Shown in pieces: positions 57,362 to 64,000 of a stretch of DNA of 64,000 bases. Both the position numbers and the translations under genes were made by a program. Positions within the stretch are counted from its first letter, which is position 1. Every line of letters starts with the position of its first letter. The notes beneath the pieces are model-generated. The model did no database searches. It had not been told where the DNA came from and was given only the letters and a program-made list of their open reading frames with translations. Location of the stretch: the NCBI RefSeq assembly GCF_001687665.2, contig NZ_CP016543.2:1-64000 (forward strand), given 5' to 3'. This stretch comes from Planococcus donghaensis. Its GTDB lineage: Bacteria > Bacillota > Bacilli > Bacillales_A > Planococcaceae.

Positions 57362-58888
57362 ATGAAGCAAGAAAAGTATGCAATCATTGATATCGGTTCG
57401 AATACCATTCGACTTGTTATATATACACGGGACAAAAGCGGCCGTTTTACTGAAAGTGAGAACGTGAAAGCAGTGGCTCGACTTCGAAGTTATTTAAATG
57501 AAGAGAATGTTCTAGAGCAAGAAGGTATCGATATATTAGTGAAGACATTAAAGAGCTTTCAGGAAGTGACTCGTCATCATCAGTTAAAGTCTATTAAATG
57601 CGTAGCTACAGCTGCAGTACGCCAAGCAGAAAATCAAGCTGCCATTTTAGCAACAGTAGAAAATGACACCGATTTTTCTATCCGTATTTTATCCGAATAC
57701 GAAGAAGCACATTACGGGTACCTCGCAGTCGTTAACTCAACCCCATTTACTAGTGGCGTCACCGTGGATATTGGTGGGGGGAGTACGGAAATCACTTATT
57801 TTAAAGACCGTCAGCTTATTTATTTTTATAGTTTTCCATTTGGTGTGTTGTCTTTAAAAGAGCAGTTTATCCAAGAAGACACCCCCAAAAAAGGAGAAAT
57901 GCGGGAGTTGCGGAGCTTTTTAAAAGAACAGTTTAATCAGTTAGACTGGTTAGCGGATAAACGCTTACCATTGATTGGTATTGGGGGAAGTGCAAGGAAC
58001 ATGGCACAAGTTCATCAAGAGCATATTGACTACCCTTTTTCCGGGGTACATCAATATATGATGTACAAAGACGATGTGGAGGAAGTTTATGACTTATTAA
58101 ATTCTCAAGATTTTTCAGAGCTTCAAGGTTTAGAAGGGTTATCAAAAGACCGCGCGGACATTATTATTCCCGCCGTTGAAGTTTTTCGCTATTTGATGGA
58201 GTTGATTGATACAAAACAATTTGCGCTCAGTAGAAAAGGCTTACGAGATGGTGTTTTTTATGAAGAGATGACGAAAAACTTTGATTTGGCTGTCCTCCCC
58301 AATGTCATAGAAGAAAGCTTTCATGAGTTAGCGATCGATTACGATATTAATTTAACTCACGCCTTCCATGTTACAAATAGCTCCTTGCTCATTTCAAAAG
58401 CTTTAGAAGCAATAGATTTATTGTCATTGGAAGAACAAGATTATAAGCGTTTAAAACTGAGTAGTGCTCTTTATAATTTAGGTAGTTATATCGATTCTGA
58501 ATCTAGTCATCAACATACGTTTTATTTATTAAGCAATCGTACGATAGATGGCTTACTGCACAAAGAACGGGTCATTATTGCATTGATGGCTTCGTTTAAA
58601 AATAGGGGGACTTTTAAACGCAATGTAGCACTTTATGAAAAGTGGTTTTCGAAAGATGAATTAGCAAAATATACATTGCTCGGAGCAATTATTAAAATGG
58701 CGTATAGTTTAAATGCCACTAAACGAGACATTGTTGAAGACATCAAGCTCGATCAACAAGAGGGTGTATTGGTCTTTACGGTGCAATGTCGCGAAGACTG
58801 GAAGCCTGAGCAATACCAAATAGAAAAGCAGAAAAAACATTTAGAAAAACAGCTGAAACAAACGGTGGAGTTTCGGTTTTATAAATAA
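57362..58888 (+). CDS. ppx: Exopolyphosphatase, Ppx/GppA family
   Basis: Degrades polyphosphate (or pppGpp) from the end. The 508-residue protein has the ASKHA-type N-terminal phosphate motif IDIGSNTIRLVIY (9-21), the second motif DIGGGSTEITYF (about 139-150) and GIGGSARNMAQ (about 204-214), then an HD-like C-terminal domain (about 310-508). The start is ATG 57362, after GAGGAGGG; an upstream in-frame ATG at 57347 overlaps that site. ppk follows after 37 bases, which supports a role in polyphosphate turnover. The gene pair is absent from this place in Bacillus subtilis. Confidence 0.93.
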   Translation: MKQEKYAIIDIGSNTIRLVIYTRDKSGRFTESENVKAVARLRSYLNEENVLEQEGIDILVKTLKSFQEVTRHHQLKSIKCVATAAVRQAENQAAILATVENDTDFSIRILSEYEEAHYGYLAVVNSTPFTSGVTVDIGGGSTEITYFKDRQLIYFYSFPFGVLSLKEQFIQEDTPKKGEMRELRSFLKEQFNQLDWLADKRLPLIGIGGSARNMAQVHQEHIDYPFSGVHQYMMYKDDVEEVYDLLNSQDFSELQGLEGLSKDRADIIIPAVEVFRYLMELIDTKQFALSRKGLRDGVFYEEMTKNFDLAVLPNVIEESFHELAIDYDINLTHAFHVTNSSLLISKALEAIDLLSLEEQDYKRLKLSSALYNLGSYIDSESSHQHTFYLLSNRTIDGLLHKERVIIALMASFKNRGTFKRNVALYEKWFSKDELAKYTLLGAIIKMAYSLNATKRDIVEDIKLDQQEGVLVFTVQCREDWKPEQYQIEKQKKHLEKQLKQTVEFRFYK

Positions 58889-58925
58889 TCGATTGCTGAA
58901 AACAGCGTAAAAGGTGGTGTGGGCA

Positions 58926-61037
58926 GTGGATTCAGGGAAAAAGAAGAACGTTGAGCTAAGAAATCCGGCTTATTACAATAACCGTGAATTGAGCTGGCTC
59001 GCTTTTAATGAACGTGTACTACAAGAAGCACTTGATAAAAAAAATCCTTTATTGGAACGACTAAAGTTTTTAGCGATCTTCAGTTCGAATTTAGATGAGT
59101 TTTTTATGGTTCGTGTAGCTGGGTTGCAAGATCAAGTGAAAGTGGGATTTACAAAACCTGAAAACAAAGCAGGAATGACACCAAAGCAACAGTTAAATGA
59201 AATTGCTATAAAAACCCATCAACTTGTAGACTTACAGTATGAAACCTTGCGAAATACATTGTTACCTAAGCTTCAAAAAGAACATGTTGAGTTTGTGAAG
59301 ATGAAGGATTTAGATGCTGAACAAGTAAAAGCAATGGAAGTGTATTTTGAAGACTATATTTTCCCAGTACTAACGCCTATGGCGATTGATGCGTATCGAA
59401 CGTTTCCAATGCTGCTCAATAAAAGTATTAACTTAGCGGTAAAATTGGACGCGGAAAAAAAGCAAGACGAAGAAGGGCAGAAAATCGCTATTGTTCAAGT
59501 GCCTGCCGTATTAGAACGTTTTGTCCAAATTGAGCCGGAGAAAAATAGTCATAAATTAGTGTTACTAGAAGACGTAATTAGTTTCTTCATTCATAAGTTG
59601 TTTCATGGTTTTCAAGTTACTTCCGTATCGGTGTTCCGTATTACCCGTAACGCCGACATGACTATTCACGAAGAAGGCGCACGCGACTTACTGAAAGAAA
59701 TTGAAGAAGAACTTCGTAAACGAAAGTGGGGAGCAGCAGTTCGTTTAGAAATTCAACAACCAGGATTTGATTTGGATATTTTGGATTATTTGACGGACGA
59801 ATTAGAAGTCCATAAAAAAGATGTTTACGCAATTGAAGGGTTTTTAGATGTAACAGCTTTTTTTAATTTTTATAAAAAAATGGCCCCTGTTTGGGAGCAT
59901 TTGGTCTTTGAAGGAAAAGTGTCTCAATTGCCCGCAAGTATGGAAACCGGCAAGCAAATTTTTCAAAAAGTTAGTGAACAAGATGTCTTTTTGCATCATC
60001 CATATGAATCGTTTGAGCCTGTTGTTCAATTTATAACAGAAGCTGCAGATGATCGGGATGTACTCGCGATCAAGCAAACCTTATACCGTGTTAGTGGAGA
60101 TTCGCCGGTTATTAAAGCATTAAAAAGAGCGGCAGAAAACGGCAAGCAAGTCACCGTACTTGTTGAATTAAAAGCTCGTTTTGATGAAGAAAACAATGTC
60201 CACTGGGCGAAAGAATTAGAAAAAGCCGGGTGTCATGTTATTTACGGAATGACACATTTGAAAACACATAGTAAGATTACGCTCGTTGTCCGTAAAAAAG
60301 AAGATAAAATCGAGCGATTTGTTCACTTAGGGACCGGTAATTACAACGATCAAACCGCGAAAATTTATACCGATATGAGCTTGTTTACATCAAAAAGGCA
60401 ATTCGGAATCGATGCCACTAATTTTTTTAATTATTTAAGCGGCTACACGGAAAAACCGGAATTCCATTACTTATCAGTAGCGCCTTTTACCATTCGGACC
60501 GATATTATTGAGTTAATCGATACGGAAATCCGATTTCAGAAAAAGAATGGCAACGGTCGGATTGTCGCAAAAATGAATTCCTTAACCGATAAAGTTATTA
60601 TTATGAAGCTATACGAAGCATCAAATGCTGGAGTGAAAGTGGAGTTAATCGTTAGGGGAATTTGTTGTTTACGACCAGGCATCCCGGGAGTAAGTGAAAA
60701 TATTCAAGTACGAAGTATTGTTGGGAGCCTCTTAGAACATAGCCGTGTCTATTTTTTCAATCAAAATGGCAAAGAAAAAATCTTTTTATCATCAGCAGAC
60801 ATGATGACGAGGAATTTGAATAATCGCATCGAAATTTTGTTTCCGATTATTGACGAAAAAATTAAAGACCAAGTCGAAACCATTTTAGAGTTAGGTCTTA
60901 TGGATAATGTGAAAGCTCGTGAGCAAGATGCAAATGGTGTTTATAGCTATGTCCCACGTAAAGAAAATGAACCTGCTTTGGACAGTCAAATGGAGTTGTT
61001 TCGTCGCGCTTACCGAGTAGCGGAAGACGAAGAGTAG
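58926..61037 (+). CDS. ppk1: Polyphosphate kinase (PPK1)
   Basis: Makes inorganic polyphosphate from ATP. The 703-residue protein has the PPK1 N-terminal domain (NRELSWLAFNERVLQEA, near 18-34), the helical head domain and two phospholipase-D-like catalytic domains with THLKTHSKI (containing a conserved His), FVHLGTGNYND and the C-terminal EHSRVYFF segment. I chose the GTG at 58926 because AAAGGTGG lies about nine bases upstream; an in-frame GTG at 58914 overlaps that site. It forms a probable operon with ppx. Length is typical for PPK1. Confidence 0.94.
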   Translation: MDSGKKKNVELRNPAYYNNRELSWLAFNERVLQEALDKKNPLLERLKFLAIFSSNLDEFFMVRVAGLQDQVKVGFTKPENKAGMTPKQQLNEIAIKTHQLVDLQYETLRNTLLPKLQKEHVEFVKMKDLDAEQVKAMEVYFEDYIFPVLTPMAIDAYRTFPMLLNKSINLAVKLDAEKKQDEEGQKIAIVQVPAVLERFVQIEPEKNSHKLVLLEDVISFFIHKLFHGFQVTSVSVFRITRNADMTIHEEGARDLLKEIEEELRKRKWGAAVRLEIQQPGFDLDILDYLTDELEVHKKDVYAIEGFLDVTAFFNFYKKMAPVWEHLVFEGKVSQLPASMETGKQIFQKVSEQDVFLHHPYESFEPVVQFITEAADDRDVLAIKQTLYRVSGDSPVIKALKRAAENGKQVTVLVELKARFDEENNVHWAKELEKAGCHVIYGMTHLKTHSKITLVVRKKEDKIERFVHLGTGNYNDQTAKIYTDMSLFTSKRQFGIDATNFFNYLSGYTEKPEFHYLSVAPFTIRTDIIELIDTEIRFQKKNGNGRIVAKMNSLTDKVIIMKLYEASNAGVKVELIVRGICCLRPGIPGVSENIQVRSIVGSLLEHSRVYFFNQNGKEKIFLSSADMMTRNLNNRIEILFPIIDEKIKDQVETILELGLMDNVKAREQDANGVYSYVPRKENEPALDSQMELFRRAYRVAEDEE

Positions 61038-61151
61038 TGGCAACTAGACAGTTTTAAAGGTCACTGTAAAAAGAGCACCTTTTCGTGTATAGTATAAAGA
61101 GTTTGAAGCAGTAGATTATGATTAATTTCATGGAATAAGGTGATTAGCAAA

Positions 61152-61802
61152 ATGAGTTATTTAATCAATCTCGAAGGCGGAGAAGGATCGGGAAAATCAA
61201 CGGTTCTGAAAATGCTAGCAGATGCATTAATAGAAAAAGGATTCTCGGTTGTATGTACAAGAGAACCGGGTGGCATCGATATTGCCGAACAAATTCGTGA
61301 AGTCATTTTAAACCGGGAAAATACAGCAATGGATGCGCGAACAGAAGCATTGTTATATGCTGCGGCAAGAAGACAGCATTTGGTAGAGAAAATCATTCCT
61401 GCGCTCCAAGAAGGCAGCATTGTATTATGCGACCGCTATATTGATTCGAGTCTTGCTTATCAAGGGTATGCACGAGGACTTGGGATGGAAGAGATTTTTG
61501 CTATTAACAAATTCGCCATCGATGAGTACATGCCAGACTTGACGCTGTATTTTGATGTTAATCCTAAAGTCGGATTGGCACGGATTGAGAAGGACGCAAA
61601 TCGTGAAGTAAACCGCTTAGATGTAGAATCGATGAAGTTTCATTATAAAGTAAGAGAGGGTTACCTTCTGTTATTAAGTCAAAGCCCAGAACGTATTCGC
61701 TTAGTAAATGCAGAAAATGAGCTTCCAATCGTTTTTGCAGATGCGTTGGAAACAGCCGTGCGTTTTATAGAGGAACGTCAAACAACAGTAGATCCTACAT
61801 AA
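61152..61802 (+). CDS. tmk: Thymidylate kinase
   Basis: Phosphorylates dTMP to dTDP. The 216-residue P-loop kinase has GGEGSGKST (9-17), TREPGG, and the [19 protein letters not shown] substrate motif. The start is ATG 61152, with AAGGTGA upstream; a GTG at 61140 overlaps it and is less likely. It precedes darA and holB as in Bacillus. The gene is essential in most bacteria. Confidence 0.96.
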   Translation: MSYLINLEGGEGSGKSTVLKMLADALIEKGFSVVCTREPGGIDIAEQIREVILNRENTAMDARTEALLYAAARRQHLVEKIIPALQEGSIVLCDRYIDSSLAYQGYARGLGMEEIFAINKFAIDEYMPDLTLYFDVNPKVGLARIEKDANREVNRLDVESMKFHYKVREGYLLLLSQSPERIRLVNAENELPIVFADALETAVRFIEERQTTVDPT

Positions 61803-61868
61803 GTCTTTTCTCAGCATCTATTTTTTGATTAAATGACTGGAAAGATATGCAGTGCTTACCTTTGTTCA

Positions 61869-61877
61869 TGTTATACT
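61869..61877 (+). promoter_or_regulatory. Extended -10 promoter before darA
   Basis: TGTTATACT fits TGNTATAAT with one mismatch, 34 bases before the darA start. No obvious -35. Confidence 0.5.
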
Positions 61878-61884
61878 TATATAG

Positions 61885-62241
<357 letters not shown>

Positions 62242-62307
62242 TCAATAGGGACAAGTGAGTTTCCCGTGATAAGTACCGCGGGTATCGTCCAGTTAGTACT
62301 ATAAACA

Positions 62308-62342
62308 ATACCCGTGATCCAATCGGAACACGGGATTTTTTA
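62308..62342 (+). terminator. Terminator after darA
   Basis: CCCGTG / CACGGG stem with an approximately 12-base loop, followed by ATTTTTTT. It lies just upstream of holB. Confidence 0.75.
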
Positions 62343-62363
62343 CAAAGTCTGAAGGTGAAGTTG

Positions 62364-63356
62364 ATGCAAAAAACAACGGATGAATTTTTGGAGATGCAAC
62401 CGGTAGTGATGAAGCGACTGCAAGGGGCTTATGGAAAAGAGCGTCTCGCGCATGCTTATCTATTTGAAGGTCCCGCAGGTTCAGGGAAAAAGGAGATTAC
62501 TCATTTTTTCGTTAAGCTTTTACTATGCGAATCACCTATTGAAAATGTTCCATGTGAAACATGTCGGAGCTGTCAACTGTATAATTCCGGCAATCATACG
62601 AATGTTATTTTCATTGAACCGGATGGTCAAAACATTAAAATCGATCAAATTCGCGAATTAATTTTCAAGTTGAATAAAACCGGCTTGAATACAGGCCGTA
62701 AAATATACGTGATTGAACAAGCAGACCGAATGAATAATTCTTCTGCTAATGCGCTATTAAAGTTTTTAGAAGAACCGGAATTTAATGTTACGGCTATCTT
62801 GTTAACAGAACGCTTGAATGCGATAATGAGCACAATCCGTTCTCGTTGCCAATTGGTATCATTTCGTCCTTTATCTCGTCCAAAGTTAATGGAGAGGTTA
62901 ATTGCGAACGGCATGACCGAATCCATGGCAGCAACAGTGAGTATGCTGACACAAAGTGAAGATGAAGCTGTTTCATTAAGTCAGGACGAACAATTTTCAC
63001 AAGCAAGAAAAACAGTTTTGAAAATGGTAGAAGTGGCTAATGGCAATGTTCATGAAGCACTTTTAATGCTTCAAGCCGAATGGCTGCCATTATTTAAAGA
63101 AAAAGAAGATGCCGAAAGAGGTCTAGACATGTTATTATTTGCATATCGGGACATCGCTTCGGTAAAAGCAGGTCTAGAGACTGCACGAACATATCCAGAC
63201 ATGGAAGAAACTTGGAAGCAGATGGCTCTCCAACGCTCCTTTACGGTATTGTCCAAGCAGTTGCAGGCTATATTACAAGCCAAACAACAATTGCCGCGCA
63301 ATATGAACCGGACGCTGTTGATGGAGCAGTTAATGCTGAATCTGCAGGAGGGGTAG
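62364..63356 (+). CDS. holB: DNA polymerase III delta' subunit
   Basis: Clamp-loader stator subunit working with DnaX. The 330-residue protein has a P-loop-like GPAGSGKKE (36-44), a zinc site (Cys55, 64, 67, 70) and the SRC motif TIRSRCQLVSF (about 155-165). AAGGTGA precedes ATG 62364; an in-frame GTG at 62355 overlaps that site. ricT starts three bases after the stop, so the two are coupled. Confidence 0.95.
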   Translation: MQKTTDEFLEMQPVVMKRLQGAYGKERLAHAYLFEGPAGSGKKEITHFFVKLLLCESPIENVPCETCRSCQLYNSGNHTNVIFIEPDGQNIKIDQIRELIFKLNKTGLNTGRKIYVIEQADRMNNSSANALLKFLEEPEFNVTAILLTERLNAIMSTIRSRCQLVSFRPLSRPKLMERLIANGMTESMAATVSMLTQSEDEAVSLSQDEQFSQARKTVLKMVEVANGNVHEALLMLQAEWLPLFKEKEDAERGLDMLLFAYRDIASVKAGLETARTYPDMEETWKQMALQRSFTVLSKQLQAILQAKQQLPRNMNRTLLMEQLMLNLQEG

Positions 63357-63359
63357 CAA

Positions 63360-64000
63360 TTGTATAATGTGATAGGTGTTCGCTTCAAGAAAGCGGGTAA
63401 AATATATTATTTCGATCCGGCTGAATTAGGAATCGAAAAAGACGATTACGTCATTGTGGAAACAGCAAGAGGCGTAGAATATGGGAAAGTAGTCGTGCCA
63501 ACGAAAACAGTTGGAGAAAACGATGTCGTTTTACCTTTAAAACAAGTGGTGAGAATAGCAACTGAACGCGATCGCCAACAAGTAGAGGAAAATCGACTAG
63601 AAGCAAGTCGAGCTTTTGAAATGGGTACTGAAAAAATTGAAGAACATCAATTGGACATGAAGCTAGTTGATGTCGAATACACGTTTGATCGCAACAAAGT
63701 TATTTTTTACTTTACAGCAGAAGGTCGTGTGGATTTCCGGAACTTGGTCAAAGACTTGGCTTCCATTTTCCGTACCCGCATCGAACTTCGTCAAATTGGT
63801 GTTCGTGATGAAGCAAAAATGCTCGGTGGCATAGGGCCTTGTGGTCGTATGTTATGCTGTTCTACGTTTTTAGGTGATTTTGAACCGGTATCCATCAAAA
63901 TGGCAAAAGATCAAAATTTATCGTTAAATCCTTCGAAAATCTCAGGCTTATGCGGACGATTAATGTGCTGCTTAAAATATGAGAACGATGAATATGAAAC
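63360..64000 (+). CDS. ricT: RicT (YaaT, PSP1 family), 5' part, cut by the window end
   Basis: Regulator that with RicA and RicF forms a complex stimulating RNase Y-dependent RNA processing in Bacillus; it binds iron-sulphur clusters. The frame begins with TTG at 63360 (GGAGGGG upstream) as MYNVIGVRFKKAGKIYYFDP and stays open to the end of the window, giving about 213 of the roughly 275 residues expected. The conserved Cys motifs GGIGPCGRMLCCSTF and SGLCGRLMCCLKYE are present. In sporulating species it also affects Spo0A phosphorylation; here the RNA processing role is the safer inference. Confidence 0.95.
   Translation, partial: MYNVIGVRFKKAGKIYYFDPAELGIEKDDYVIVETARGVEYGKVVVPTKTVGENDVVLPLKQVVRIATERDRQQVEENRLEASRAFEMGTEKIEEHQLDMKLVDVEYTFDRNKVIFYFTAEGRVDFRNLVKDLASIFRTRIELRQIGVRDEAKMLGGIGPCGRMLCCSTFLGDFEPVSIKMAKDQNLSLNPSKISGLCGRLMCCLKYENDEYE

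Overview
The window runs from the replication origin of a low-GC Gram-positive bacterium. Gene order (dnaA-oriC-dnaN-yaaA-recF-gyrB-gyrA-rrn-guaB-dacA-pdxST-serS ... SRP RNA-dnaX-ebfC-recR-rrn ... tmk-darA-holB-ricT) is the Bacillus-type origin arrangement. The 16S sequence, the rRNA operons without spacer tRNAs, and the lack of bofA and csfB next to recR and rrn fit a non-sporulating Planococcaceae member (Planococcus/Planomicrobium-like). The family is inferred from memory, not from a search. Position 1 is exactly the TTG start of dnaA, so the replicon was probably rotated to dnaA.

Layout: 1-8744 holds the replication and topology genes with oriC between dnaA and dnaN. 8745-9394 has no gene. 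9395-14544 is rRNA operon 1. 14697-29789 holds guaB, dacA, pdxR (minus), pdxS, pdxT, a T-box with serS, an alpha/beta hydrolase, tadA (minus), a YitT-family gene, dgk, dck, tRNA-Ser (minus), SRP RNA, dnaX, ebfC and recR. 30003-35142 is rRNA operon 2. 35364-50379 is a second complete copy of the guaB-to-recR block. 50615-55764 is rRNA operon 3. 55878-64000 holds a PLP decarboxylase, ppx, ppk, tmk, darA, holB and the 5' part of ricT.

The dominant feature is a direct tandem duplication of about 20.6 kb: unit 1 is 9456-30061, unit 2 is 30062-50674, followed by a third rRNA operon. The middle operon is a hybrid: its leader matches operon 3 and its distal 16S, 23S and 5S match operon 1. That is the product expected from unequal crossover between two rrn operons, and also from an assembler looping through a repeat. 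From about 22.2 to 34.85 kb the sequence carries roughly 27 small indels, many in homopolymers, against only two substitutions seen. They break serS, the YitT gene, dgk, dck, tRNA-Ser and dnaX, change the ends of ebfC and recR, and hit 16S and 23S. Their counterparts are intact. The rest of the two units appears identical. The indel pattern looks like uncorrected long-read sequence more than biological decay. I think an assembly artefact at least as likely as a real duplication.

Functionally this is a housekeeping region: initiation (DnaA, oriC), the replisome (DnaN, DnaX, HolB), repair (RecF, RecR), topology (GyrAB), translation (rRNA, SerRS, tRNA-Ser, TadA, SRP RNA), nucleotide supply (GuaB, Dgk, Dck, Tmk), vitamin B6 (PdxR/PdxST), cell wall (DacA), polyphosphate (Ppx/Ppk) and c-di-AMP sensing (DarA). 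I found no CRISPR array, prophage, insertion sequence or defence island, and no convincing new biological system. The duplication structure and its sequence quality are what need attention.
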